Shown piece by piece: positions 8,960 to 16,960 of a stretch of 64,000 bases of DNA. The DNA is from Oscillospiraceae bacterium. GTDB taxonomy: Bacteria; Bacillota; Clostridia; Oscillospirales; QAMX01. A model generated the notes under the pieces. The model did not search any database. It was not told the DNA's origin and saw nothing but the letters and a program-made list of their open reading frames with translations. The first letter of the stretch is position 1. Each line of letters begins with the position of its first letter. Made by a program: the position numbers and the translations under genes. Location of the stretch: positions 1 through 64,000 of the forward strand of contig SVLY01000004.1 in the NCBI GenBank assembly GCA_015067715.1, written 5' to 3'.

Positions 8960-9725
8960 TATCGCTGTCGTTATCGGGAAGGATAATATCTGCCGCGGCT
9001 TTAACGCTGTTAACCGCGTTTTCCGGCGCAAAGGCAATTTCTGCGGCACCCAGAAGGTCAAGGTCGTTTTCCTGATCTCCGGCGGTGTAGATATCCTTTT
9101 TGTCTATGCCCAGGAGCTCTGCAAGCATGAGCGTACCCCTGCCCTTGTCAGTGTCTGCGCTGAAGACCTCGAGAAAAACGTCGTTTGAAAAACGGACGTT
9201 AAGGTTTTTCTTTTCAGCCTCGATCCTGTCGCGGATGCCTTCAAGAACGGAGTGTTCATTGGTGAACAGCACCTTTGCAATATTACCCTCGACCTCCTCA
9301 AGGGAAGCCTTTTCTTCGAAGCCAAAACCAAAGCCCCGGGCGTGGCGTCGGCTGATATCATTGAGGTTGACCATTGAGCAATGCATATGCCTGTATACCT
9401 CAAGACAGGTCCCGGGGTTTTCGTTGAGCAGGGTCTGAAGATATGCTCTTTCACTGTCCGGAAGATCACACTCCCAGAGGAGCTTTTCTGTAGAATAGTC
9501 GTAGATCTGACTTCCGTTTGCAAAAACCACGGGGGCATTCCATTTCAGTTTTTTTCTCACGCCCTCAAAGCTTGCAACAAGTCTTCCCGTTGCAAAGGTA
9601 AAGCTTCCCCCCTCGGCCATGAAATAGTCCATTGCCTCGCGGGTGCGGACGTCTATGTTTTTTTGGGAGTTCAGAAGTGTTCCGTCCAGGTCGGTAACGA
9701 TAAGAACGTTTTTAAATCTGTTCAA
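8913..9725 (-). CDS. Cof-type HAD-superfamily phosphatase
   Basis: 270-aa cytosolic hydrolase that probably acts on sugar phosphates or phosphorylated cofactors. HAD motif I is VTDLDGTLLNS (residues 10-20). Motif IV is AGDQENDLDLL near 215, with the type IIB cap between. It starts at TTG with AAGGG 9 nt upstream; no ATG is close. The substrate cannot be inferred. It lies downstream of a terminator, so it is probably transcribed alone. Confidence 0.9.
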   Translation of the reverse strand: MNRFKNVLIVTDLDGTLLNSQKNIDVRTREAMDYFMAEGGSFTFATGRLVASFEGVRKKLKWNAPVVFANGSQIYDYSTEKLLWECDLPDSERAYLQTLLNENPGTCLEVYRHMHCSMVNLNDISRRHARGFGFGFEEKASLEEVEGNIAKVLFTNEHSVLEGIRDRIEAEKKNLNVRFSNDVFLEVFSADTDKGRGTLMLAELLGIDKKDIYTAGDQENDLDLLGAAEIAFAPENAVNSVKAAADIILPDNDSDTIAALIEHLCTRYPL

Positions 9726-9745
9726 GGAATAATACCCTTTCTTTT

Positions 9746-9784
9746 AAAACCGGCGAGCCCGCAATTCGGGCCCGCCGGTTTTTT
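9746..9784 (-). terminator. Intrinsic terminator after the Gfo/Idh/MocA gene
   Basis: AAAACCGGCGGGCCCG and CGGGCTCGCCGGTTTT form a long GC-rich stem followed by a short T-tract on the minus strand, 20 nt after the stop at 9803. Confidence 0.85.
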
Positions 9785-9802
9785 GATATAAGCGGATAAG
9801 AC

Positions 9803-10945
9803 TTAGATCTCGGGGATGTCGATCTCGATCTCGTGGCCAAGCTCAGCAGACTTGCAGATGCCGTCGATGATGGCCTGGTTGTAGAGGATCTGGCTGGTGG
9901 GAACGGGAGCGGGCTTGCCGGTGTCGATGGTATCCAGGAAGGAGCGGATCTTCTGCCAGAAGAGACCCTTCTGATTTCTGGTATCGATGAGGGGGATCTT
10001 GGTTTCGACCTGACGGCCGCCGATATCGCTGTAGATGGTGAGGGGCTGATAGAAGGAGCCGTTCCAGCAGTCGGTGGAGGGAATACGGAGGCCGGCCTTC
10101 TTGCCGAGGATGATGGTGTCACCCGGAGTGTCGAGGTGCATTGCCCATGCAATACGGAAGTCAAGAATGATTCCGCCTTCGAGTCTGACAAAACCTGCGG
10201 CGAAGTCGTCAACGTTGAAGCGGGCGGCGTCGGCGGGGTTGTTGTACTCGGGGTTGCAGCCGAAGAAACCGGAGGTGTAGCCGGAAACGGTCAGAGGCTT
10301 GGGATAGTCGATGGCGTTGAGAACAACGTCAAGGGAATAGCAGCCGATATCGCCAAGAGCGCCGATACCGCCGGTCTTCTTTTCAATGAAGGTGCTGTTG
10401 GGAATACCGCGACGGCGGCCGCCGCCGGTCTGGATGTAGTAGACCTCGCCGAGAGCGCCGCTCTGGACGATCTTTCTGATCATCTGCATATTGGCGTCAA
10501 AACGGGGCTGGAAGCCGATGGAAAGGACCTTTCCGCTGGCCTTTTCGGCGCGGCAGATGGCGACGGCTTCTTCGGTGGTGACACACATGGGCTTCTCAAG
10601 GAGGACGTTAACGCCGGCGTTGAGAGAGTCGATAGTGCATTCTGCATGGGTCATATTGTAGGTGCAAACGCTGACTGCGTCGAGCTCCTCGGCGGCCAGC
10701 ATTTCCTTGTGGCTGGGGTAGAAACGGCAGCCTTCAATGCCGTAACGGGCGGCAAAAGCCTCTGCCTTTCCGGGGATAAGGTCAGCCATGGCGACGACGT
10801 CAACGTCTTCCATCTGCTTGTAAGTTTCGATATGGGATTCTGCGATCCAGCCGGTGCCGATGATACCAACCTTGAAACGGCGGCCGGAGGACTTGACTTC
10901 TTCTGCTACAGTCTGAGTGAACTGGTTAAGAACGCTGTCGGACAT
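9803..10945 (-). CDS. Gfo/Idh/MocA family NAD(P)-dependent oxidoreductase
   Basis: 380-aa soluble dehydrogenase with a Rossmann fold (GIIGTGWIAESHIETY, residues 28-43) and the EKPMCVTTEEA motif near 137 that carries the catalytic Lys of this family. The C-terminal half is the alpha/beta substrate domain. Members oxidise sugars, inositols or related polyols; the substrate is not predictable here. AAAGGAG precedes the ATG by 10 nt. Single gene with its own promoter and terminator. Confidence 0.93.
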   Translation of the reverse strand: MSDSVLNQFTQTVAEEVKSSGRRFKVGIIGTGWIAESHIETYKQMEDVDVVAMADLIPGKAEAFAARYGIEGCRFYPSHKEMLAAEELDAVSVCTYNMTHAECTIDSLNAGVNVLLEKPMCVTTEEAVAICRAEKASGKVLSIGFQPRFDANMQMIRKIVQSGALGEVYYIQTGGGRRRGIPNSTFIEKKTGGIGALGDIGCYSLDVVLNAIDYPKPLTVSGYTSGFFGCNPEYNNPADAARFNVDDFAAGFVRLEGGIILDFRIAWAMHLDTPGDTIILGKKAGLRIPSTDCWNGSFYQPLTIYSDIGGRQVETKIPLIDTRNQKGLFWQKIRSFLDTIDTGKPAPVPTSQILYNQAIIDGICKSAELGHEIEIDIPEI

Positions 10946-10984
10946 AGAATTATATCTCCTTTACCAAGTTTGGTTTGTAAGATT

Positions 10985-11013
10985 ATGATAACACTTTTTT
11001 CCCTTGATTGCAA
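10985..11013 (-). promoter_or_regulatory. Promoter of the Gfo/Idh/MocA oxidoreductase
   Basis: Minus strand TTGCAA, 17-nt spacer, TATCAT, about 40 nt before the ATG. Confidence 0.65.
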
Positions 11014-11056
11014 TAGCAATTTTCAAATCGTTCTTTATTTTTGTTTCAGCTTATGA

Positions 11057-11062
11057 TATAAT
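11057..11062 (+). promoter_or_regulatory. Probable -10 of the recombinase promoter
   Basis: TATAAT lies 11 nt before AAAGGAG of the recombinase gene. The -35 at 17 nt (TTTATT) is weak. Confidence 0.4.
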
Positions 11063-11087
11063 TTTCAGTGCAAAGGAGTTGAGTGCC

Positions 11088-12116
11088 TTGACCATCGCCG
11101 AAGATACTCCGGATATTCTGAAAAAATTCCTTATCTATACCGAGACCGTCCGGGGAAAATCCGACTCCACAACGGATGAATACTACCTTGACCTGCGCAT
11201 GTTCATGCGCTTTTTAAAGCGACACCGGGGTCTTGTTTCCAAGGATACGCCCTTTGACTCAATTGATATTTCCGACGTTGATATTGAACTCATCCGCTCG
11301 GTGACCCTGTCTGACCTTTACGAGTTCAGTTTTTTCCTAAGCCGCGAGCGTGAATATATCCGCCCCGGTGAAAAACCGGGAAAAACCGTGGGACTTGGTG
11401 ACGCCGCAAGGGCAAGAAAGGTCTCGTCATTAAAGAGCTTTTTCAAATACCTCACCTCAAAGGCCATGCTTCTGGACGAAAATCCTGCGGCTGAGCTTGA
11501 ATATCCCAAGCTTGCAAAGAAGCTCCCCCGCTATCTCTCCGCAGACGAGAGCATGGATCTTCTTGAAAACGTTTCCGGCAGGTCTCCGGAAAGGGATTAT
11601 CTTATCATTACGCTTTTTTTAAACTGCGGTCTCCGTGTTTCGGAGCTTGTTGGAATTGACCTTGGGGACATAAAAGAAAATACTCTCACCGTCACCGGCA
11701 AGGGTAACAAACAGCGGGTGGTCTACTTAAACCGGGCGTGTATTGTTGCCCTTGAGGAATATCTGCCTGTGAGAGCCAAATTTGCCTCACCGGGAGAAAA
11801 GGCCCTTATCCTCTCCGAGCGAAAACAGCGAATTGCGCCCATAACCGTAAAAAAGCTCATCAAAAAACACATCGAAGCCGCAGGGCTGGACAGTAATAAA
11901 TATTCTGCCCACAAGCTTCGCCACACCGCGGCAACCCTTATGTACCAAAACGGTGTCGACGTGCTCACCCTAAAGGAGATACTCGGCCACGAGCAGCTCA
12001 ACACCACCCAGATATACACCCACCTTGCCCCAAGCGAGCTTCAGCTTGCCGCAGAGGCAAATCCGCTTTCCCGGGTAAAGCGTAAGAAGAAAACCGCTGC
12101 CCAGGAAGAAAATTAA
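11088..12116 (+). CDS. Tyrosine recombinase, XerC/XerD type
   Basis: 342-aa DNA strand-exchange enzyme. The N-terminal SAM-like core-binding domain covers about residues 1-110. The catalytic domain has the first Arg in FLNCGLRVSEL, H-x-x-R in HKLRHTAATLM, His in LGHEQLNTT and the nucleophile Tyr in TQIYTHLAP. The ORF track starts at 11004, but the TTG at 11088 follows AAAGGAG with 9-nt spacing and gives the usual family length. No attachment site, phage or transposon genes lie nearby, so a chromosomal Xer-like role (dimer resolution) is more likely than integration. Confidence 0.9.
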   Translation: MTIAEDTPDILKKFLIYTETVRGKSDSTTDEYYLDLRMFMRFLKRHRGLVSKDTPFDSIDISDVDIELIRSVTLSDLYEFSFFLSREREYIRPGEKPGKTVGLGDAARARKVSSLKSFFKYLTSKAMLLDENPAAELEYPKLAKKLPRYLSADESMDLLENVSGRSPERDYLIITLFLNCGLRVSELVGIDLGDIKENTLTVTGKGNKQRVVYLNRACIVALEEYLPVRAKFASPGEKALILSERKQRIAPITVKKLIKKHIEAAGLDSNKYSAHKLRHTAATLMYQNGVDVLTLKEILGHEQLNTTQIYTHLAPSELQLAAEANPLSRVKRKKKTAAQEEN

Positions 12117-12134
12117 CAAAAGGAAGATATTAAA

Positions 12135-12662
12135 ATGAAAAGAAAAGCATTGAGTCCCGTCTTTGTAGCCGCGGTTTTGCTTGCGGTCACCGCCTGTATT
12201 CTCTGCCTTACGTTTTACCTTCAGGCGCTTAACGTAAAATCCATGTACGGAACCGACATTCGCAAGGCGATCTACGAGACAAACGAGATAACCGCAACCC
12301 TTGAAGACACTATGAACCAGGGAGATTACAAGACCCTCGTCCACACCGCCGCCCGCATTGAGGCGCTCTCCGACGCCGGAATGCTCCACCCGGAGATCGA
12401 CAAGGCAAGGCTTGCTCTTGCAAAAGCCCTTTACGAATATGCCGACGCCCTTGCCGACGGAAGCTATTCCCAAGGGGCAATGAAGCTCCTCTTCGACGAC
12501 ACAGTAAACGCAAACGCTGACCTGCGCCTGCTGGTTCAGCACGCCATAAGCTCCCTTGCAGACGTGGACGTTAAGAAGATGGACAGAGCCTTTTACAAGG
12601 CAATGAACCAGTCCTCCCGCTTTTACAAAGAGACCACGCTTCTCGCCAGACACGAGGGTTAA
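12135..12662 (+). CDS. Membrane-anchored helical protein of unknown function
   Basis: 175 aa. One N-terminal transmembrane helix (VFVAAVLLAVTACILCLTFYL, residues 9-29) precedes a predicted all-helical extracytoplasmic domain rich in Ala, Asp and Lys. No lipobox and no recognised domain. It starts 18 nt after the recombinase stop behind AAAAGGAAG, so it is probably in the same transcript, ending at the terminator at 12.67-12.72 kb. I do not recognise the family. Confidence 0.7.
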   Translation: MKRKALSPVFVAAVLLAVTACILCLTFYLQALNVKSMYGTDIRKAIYETNEITATLEDTMNQGDYKTLVHTAARIEALSDAGMLHPEIDKARLALAKALYEYADALADGSYSQGAMKLLFDDTVNANADLRLLVQHAISSLADVDVKKMDRAFYKAMNQSSRFYKETTLLARHEG

Positions 12663-12668
12663 AAACCA

Positions 12669-12717
12669 AGCACCGCAGAGACAGCTTTCTCTCCGTTCTC
12701 TGCGGTGGATTTTTTTA
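12669..12717 (+). terminator. Intrinsic terminator shared by convergent genes
   Basis: CACCGCAGAGA pairs with TCTCTGCGGTG across a short loop, followed by GATTTTTTT on the plus strand. It ends the recombinase transcript and lies just inside the 3' end of the convergent gene at 12715. Confidence 0.85.
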
Positions 12718-13137
12718 CTTCTTTTTTCCCAATGCGACCCTGACCTCGAAGCTTTGGCCGCACCGGGGACAGCGGACACCGTGCCTGCCCCTTGCACGGG
12801 GTAAGCGCAGAACCGCCTTGCAGTGGGGGCATTTTCTGAAGACCTTCGACCGGCAGAAACGGACTCTGTCGAAATTCAGCTTAAAAAAGCCCTTAACTGC
12901 CCTCCAGACCTTAAGAAGAACGGCGTTTTCTTTTCTGCGCCTGTAGATATTCCGGGAAAAGCAACGGAAAAGTCCCCACCCAAGCAGGAGCAGTATTATG
13001 GGATAGAGCCACCATTTCTGCACGAAGATATAAACTATCATTACGATGAGCGCCGCACCGGAGATAACGTAATACAAAGCGTCCGTGCCGTATCTTCCGC
13101 TTGCAAAGCGGATAAGCTTATCCTTGAATTTTGCCAT
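12715..13137 (-). CDS. Membrane protein with C-terminal zinc ribbon
   Basis: 140 aa. Two hydrophobic helices (about residues 21-57, ALYYVISGAALIVMIVYIFV and WLYPIILLLLGWGLF) are followed by a basic linker and a zinc ribbon with CPHC and CPRC near 104 and 123. The ribbon should face the cytosol. It lies 14 nt downstream of the DnaJ-domain gene and is probably cotranscribed with it. Function unknown; the ribbon may recruit proteins or nucleic acid to the membrane. Confidence 0.75.
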   Translation of the reverse strand: MAKFKDKLIRFASGRYGTDALYYVISGAALIVMIVYIFVQKWWLYPIILLLLGWGLFRCFSRNIYRRRKENAVLLKVWRAVKGFFKLNFDRVRFCRSKVFRKCPHCKAVLRLPRARGRHGVRCPRCGQSFEVRVALGKKK

Positions 13138-13151
13138 ATTATATCACACCT

Positions 13152-13763
13152 CTAAAAGAAGAAAAATCCAAATCTGAAAAAGCTAAGTACAAGCTGAATG
13201 ATAAAGAAGATCAGCGCGCCGCGCCAGAGTATACCAAACAGAGACATGCGACGTCTTTTGGGTTGGGTGTAACCGGAATTTCCGGCCTTAAGGTCGCGGT
13301 AATACTGAGCGTAGGCACTGTTGCCCGGCTCAAGCCTGCAGGCGTTTTCCGCAAAGGTAACGGCGGCGTTCATATTGCCCGACGCAGCGTAAACGATGGA
13401 GCTTAAATAATACCATCTTGCCGAGCGGATATTCGTTGAATTCAGAAGCTGTGCCGCCTGAGCGTAAAAGCCCATGCTGATAAACTGCTCTGCGGCATCC
13501 AGCGGATCGGCGTTGGTATATGTGCCGTAGGGGCGGTAAGTTCCGGCAGAACCGGCGCCGTAGGCTCTCTGTTGGCTCTGAGCATTGGCCGTCCCGTTTT
13601 TTATAGCGTCATAGGCGGCGTTTATCTCCCGCATTTTTCTTGCGGCGTTTTCATCCCCGGGGTTAAGGTCGGGATGATATTTCTTTGCAAGAGCCCGGTA
13701 AGCCTTTGTAACTTCTTCCTCGGTGGCATTTGGACTGACCCCCAAAACCTTGTACGGATCCAT
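13152..13763 (-). CDS. DnaJ-domain membrane protein
   Basis: 203 aa. The N-terminal J domain (residues 2-60) has the HPD motif in [13 protein letters not shown] that stimulates DnaK. A helical region of about 80 residues with TPR-like helix pairs ([37 protein letters not shown]) follows. The C-terminus is a membrane helix ([15 protein letters not shown]). It is not DnaJ itself: the Gly/Phe and zinc-finger regions are missing. It probably tethers DnaK to the membrane together with the zinc-ribbon neighbour. Confidence 0.82.
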   Translation of the reverse strand: MDPYKVLGVSPNATEEEVTKAYRALAKKYHPDLNPGDENAARKMREINAAYDAIKNGTANAQSQQRAYGAGSAGTYRPYGTYTNADPLDAAEQFISMGFYAQAAQLLNSTNIRSARWYYLSSIVYAASGNMNAAVTFAENACRLEPGNSAYAQYYRDLKAGNSGYTQPKRRRMSLFGILWRGALIFFIIQLVLSFFRFGFFFF

Positions 13764-13886
13764 AGTTTTTATCTCACCGCCCTTTCCTTAAGCTTCATGT
13801 ATCTGTCCGCACAATAATATACCACAGAATCGTTGACCACAAATAAACAAAATGTAAAAATTTTCTGTACGCGCACAATTCCTGTA

Positions 13887-13915
13887 TTGACAGGGGCGGG
13901 TCACGGGAGTATAAT
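13887..13915 (+). promoter_or_regulatory. Sigma-A promoter of the ribU riboswitch unit
   Basis: TTGACA, 17-nt spacer, TATAAT: a full consensus promoter. It sits 20 nt before the FMN aptamer. Confidence 0.9.
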
Positions 13916-13935
13916 ATGCTCTGTAAAAATTAGAT

Positions 13936-14066
13936 TTCGGGGCGGGGCGCAATTCCCCGACCGGCGGTGATGCCAATTCTCTTTGGACAAGTCCGCGAGC
14001 CTAAAATTCAGGGCATGAAACGGTGGGATCCCGTTACCGACGGTTACAGTCCGGATGAGAGAAAGC
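13936..14066 (+). ncRNA. FMN riboswitch (RFN element)
   Basis: The conserved blocks of the RFN aptamer are all present in order: TTCGGGGCGGGGCGCAATTCC, ACCGGCGGT, AGTCCGCGAGC, GGTGGGATCCCGTTACCGACGGT and AGTCCGGATGAGAGAAA. It binds flavin mononucleotide and here precedes a riboflavin transporter gene. A terminator hairpin follows within 20 nt, so control is expected to be by transcription termination when FMN is abundant. Confidence 0.97.
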
Positions 14067-14081
14067 TCATAGGTTTTTTCT

Positions 14082-14122
14082 GCGCTTCCCGAATATATAT
14101 ATTGGGGAAGCGTTTATTTTTT
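14082..14122 (+). terminator. Expression-platform terminator of the FMN riboswitch
   Basis: CGCTTCCC pairs with GGGGAAGCG across an AT-rich loop and is followed by TTTATTTTTT. It stands between aptamer and ribU start codon, as expected for FMN-induced attenuation. Confidence 0.85.
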
Positions 14123-14142
14123 CCCGGAGGAAGGATCATAAC

Positions 14143-14727
14143 ATGAAAAACACAAGAAAGCTTACCATCACCGCTATAATGTCTGCACTGGCCTTCGTTC
14201 TTATGCTTTTGGAATTCCCCGTTCCCTTTGTTATCCCGGACTTTATAAAGTTCGACTTTTCCGAGCTGCCGGCTCTGCTCTGCGCCTTTGCAGTGGGTCC
14301 CGTTTGGGGCGCGGCTGTTTGTATTGTGAAAAACCTGCTCCACCTCTTCGTCACCACCACGGCAGGCGTCGGCGAGCTTGCAAACTGTCTGCTGGGCATA
14401 TGCTTCGTTCTTCCGGCAGGCATTGTCTATAAAAAGATCAAGGGGCGCACCGGAGCGCTGCTTGGAAGCCTTATCGGAGCCGCCGTTGGCGCAACCGTTA
14501 CCCTGCCCATCAACTACTACATAACCTACCCCTTCTACATGAACTTTATGAGCGAGGAGCTCATCCTCGGAGCATATCAGCTGCTTCTCCCGGGAGTGAA
14601 ATCCATTTTCCAGTGCCTGCTGATATTCAACCTCCCCTTCACCTTCGTGAAATTCATTTGCGACGCGGCTATCGTATTTTTCATCTACAAGCCCCTGTCG
14701 CCCATTATCAAAGGGAAAAACAAGTAA
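14143..14727 (+). CDS. ribU: Riboflavin ECF transporter substrate-binding subunit RibU
   Basis: 194-aa integral membrane S component that captures riboflavin and works with a shared ECF energising module. It has about six hydrophobic segments, and the N-terminal LTITAIMSALAFVLMLLEFPVP with FPVPFVIPDFIKFDFSELPAL is characteristic of RibU. Specificity is supported directly by the upstream FMN riboswitch. GGAGGAAGG lies before the ATG. No ECF ATPase genes are in the window. Confidence 0.95.
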   Translation: MKNTRKLTITAIMSALAFVLMLLEFPVPFVIPDFIKFDFSELPALLCAFAVGPVWGAAVCIVKNLLHLFVTTTAGVGELANCLLGICFVLPAGIVYKKIKGRTGALLGSLIGAAVGATVTLPINYYITYPFYMNFMSEELILGAYQLLLPGVKSIFQCLLIFNLPFTFVKFICDAAIVFFIYKPLSPIIKGKNK

Positions 14728-14734
14728 AGAACAA

Positions 14735-14762
14735 GACCCGGACGGTTTTCCGTCCGGGTCAA
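14735..14762 (+). terminator. Bidirectional intrinsic terminator after ribU
   Basis: GACCCGGACGG-TTTT-CCGTCCGGGTC is a perfect 11-bp hairpin between the convergent ribU and phosphoesterase genes. The T-tract on the plus strand is short (AATTTATT). Confidence 0.75.
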
Positions 14763-14766
14763 TTTA

Positions 14767-15450
14767 TTATACTCTTACAAGCACAGGCATGAAGCCGACG
14801 CCGTCCGCAGATACACAGGCATAGCGAATACCGTTATGCATCCCGTTGAAGGCTCCGCTGTGGGATGCCCCGTGAAGATGCCCGTAATAACAGCTTGAAA
14901 CTCCGGCTTCTTCCATTATGCTTCTGATCTCGGGACAGTCAAATTCCCGGCACAGAGGGGGATAATGCAGAAAGCAGACTATCTTCTCTCCTGGCCTGGC
15001 GGCAGAAAGTGAGGCTTTCAACCTTCCCAGCTCACGCTGGAAAATATGCGTGTCGTCCCCGCTGTCTAAAAACCAGCCCCGTGTTCCGCAAAGGGAGAGC
15101 CCCTCAACGCTTACGGAAGAGTTATGGATAAAGTCGACGGAGATAATGCCGTTTTCTTTGAGAAACCGGCGCATTTTAGTAAGACTGCACCAGTAATAAT
15201 CGTGGTTGCCTTTTATCAAAAGCTTCCTTCCCGGAAGCTTATCCAGCCACAAAAAGTCCGGCAACGCCTCTTCAAGGCTTATTGCCCAGGAGAGGTCTCC
15301 CGGCACAACGACAGTATCCTCCGGAGAGATCAGCTTTTCCCAGTTTGCTTTGATGCGCGCGGTGTAGTTTTTCCAGCCTTCTCCGAAGATCTCCATGGAC
15401 TTTTCCCTTCCAAAGGGAAGGTGGAGATCCCCCAAAGCGTAGATAGCCAC
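14767..15450 (-). CDS. Calcineurin-like metallophosphoesterase
   Basis: 227-aa soluble predicted phosphohydrolase (COG1768 type). The dimetal motifs are in order: GDLHLPF (residues 7-13), GDLSWA near 52, GNHDYYW near 81, CFLHYPP near 162 and GHLHG near 190. It starts at GTG three nt after the thrC stop, so it is coupled to that gene. The substrate is unknown. Confidence 0.88.
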   Translation of the reverse strand: MAIYALGDLHLPFGREKSMEIFGEGWKNYTARIKANWEKLISPEDTVVVPGDLSWAISLEEALPDFLWLDKLPGRKLLIKGNHDYYWCSLTKMRRFLKENGIISVDFIHNSSVSVEGLSLCGTRGWFLDSGDDTHIFQRELGRLKASLSAARPGEKIVCFLHYPPLCREFDCPEIRSIMEEAGVSSCYYGHLHGASHSGAFNGMHNGIRYACVSADGVGFMPVLVRV

Positions 15451-15453
15451 GGA

Positions 15454-16944
15454 TCAGAACGCGCCTTCCATGGCGGAAAGCATATCGGCAGGCTCAACGG
15501 AGACCTTAAAGCGCTTTTCGCGGCTGTCAAGACCGGAAAGGGGTTCGGGAATGGAAACTCCGGTTTTGGCCGAGAGAGTGTCCAGGATCTCGGTTCCGCC
15601 GTCAAGGTCGGGACGGACTTCAGAACCCTCAAGGGCGGCGTTAACGTCGATGGCGAACTTAAAGGGGCTTGCTGTGGAGGCAACGACGGTGATACGATCC
15701 TCCCCTGTCCGGGCGCGGTAGTTCTCAAGAACCTTAAGGGCAACTGCCGTGTGGGTGTCGGAAAGCCAGCCGGCGGAATATGTAGCTCTGATGGCCTCGT
15801 AGGTTCCGGCATCGTCGGTATTTCCTGCAGCAAAAAGCTCCCGGATGCTCCGGAGAAGTTCTTCGCTTACGGTATAGCTTCCCTCGCTCACAAGAGCGCT
15901 CATCATACCTGCGACCTCACTTCCGTTATGGCCGCTGAGCTCAGCGAGAAGGCGTTCAACGTTGCTGGAGATAAGAATGTCCATTGAAGGGGACGAGGTC
16001 TTCCTGAAGTCTCTCAGACGGTCGTATCTGCCGGTCTGGAGGAACTCCGTGAGAACGTTGTTTTCGTTGGAGGCGCAGATGAGCCTGCCCAGGGGAACGC
16101 CCATCTTTTTGGCGTAAAACGCCGCAAGGATATTGCCGAAATTGCCCGTGGGAACGCAGATATCAACGGTATCGCCGTAGGCAACGGCGTTTTGGTTAAG
16201 CAGGTCGCAGTAGGCGGAGATATAGTAGACGATCTGGGGAACAAGTCTGCCCCAGTTGATGGAGTTGGCGCTTGAAAGCCGGATGCCTCTGGCAGCAAGT
16301 CTTTCGGCGCAGGCCCGATCAGAGAAGATACGCTTTACGCCGTTCTGGGCATCGTCGAAATTGCCCTTCACGGCAAAAACGGAAACGTTTTCACCGGACT
16401 GGGTGATCATCTGAAGCTTTTGTACCGCGCTAACGCCGTCCTCGGGATAGAAAACGGTGATGGCCGTGCCGGGAACGTCTGCAAAACCTGCCAAAGCGGC
16501 CTTACCGGTATCGCCGGAGGTGGCTACAAGGATCATAACCTTGTCCGAAATACCGTTCTTGCGCATTGCGGCGGTGAGCAGATGAGGAAGAATGGTGAGC
16601 GCCATATCCTTAAAGGCGCAGGTGGGGCCGTGGTAGAGCTCAAGAACGTAGGTGTTGTGGGTAAGTCTGACGGTGGGCGCCGCGGTATCCGGGGTTTCAA
16701 ACCGCGAATATGCTGCGTGGGCGTACTCCAGAAGCTCGGAATGGGTATAGTCCGAAAGGTAAAGGGAAAGGACCTTTGCGGCTCTTTCGGCATAAGTAAG
16801 GGGGCAGAGGGACTCTACAAAAGCCCTGTCCACCGAGGGGATATATTCGGGGACGTAAAGTCCTCCGTCGGGTGCAAGTCCGTTCAGTATCGCCTCGGAA
16901 GCGGAAACCGCCGGAGAGGAACCTCTTGTGCTGATAAACTGCAT
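15454..16944 (-). CDS. thrC: Threonine synthase
   Basis: PLP enzyme that converts O-phosphohomoserine to threonine, last step of threonine biosynthesis. 496 aa. The Schiff-base Lys is K112 in GPTCAFKDMAL. The phosphate-binding loop of PLP is VPTGNFGNILAAFYA near 270. The N-terminal STRG extension with DGGLYVP is typical of the long ThrC subfamily. No other threonine genes are adjacent; it follows a dipeptidase in a run starting at rplS/lepB. Confidence 0.97.
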   Translation of the reverse strand: MQFISTRGSSPAVSASEAILNGLAPDGGLYVPEYIPSVDRAFVESLCPLTYAERAAKVLSLYLSDYTHSELLEYAHAAYSRFETPDTAAPTVRLTHNTYVLELYHGPTCAFKDMALTILPHLLTAAMRKNGISDKVMILVATSGDTGKAALAGFADVPGTAITVFYPEDGVSAVQKLQMITQSGENVSVFAVKGNFDDAQNGVKRIFSDRACAERLAARGIRLSSANSINWGRLVPQIVYYISAYCDLLNQNAVAYGDTVDICVPTGNFGNILAAFYAKKMGVPLGRLICASNENNVLTEFLQTGRYDRLRDFRKTSSPSMDILISSNVERLLAELSGHNGSEVAGMMSALVSEGSYTVSEELLRSIRELFAAGNTDDAGTYEAIRATYSAGWLSDTHTAVALKVLENYRARTGEDRITVVASTASPFKFAIDVNAALEGSEVRPDLDGGTEILDTLSAKTGVSIPEPLSGLDSREKRFKVSVEPADMLSAMEGAF

Positions 16945-16960
16945 TTATACTTCCTGCCTT

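Noticed and set aside
9833-11056. 407-aa plus-strand ORF opposite the Gfo/Idh/MocA gene
   Set aside because: Shadow of a well-supported gene; Gly/Ala/Val-rich with no motif.
11088-12116. Tyrosine recombinase as sign of an integrated element
   Set aside because: No tRNA, attachment repeats, phage or conjugation genes nearby; it looks like a resident Xer-type gene.
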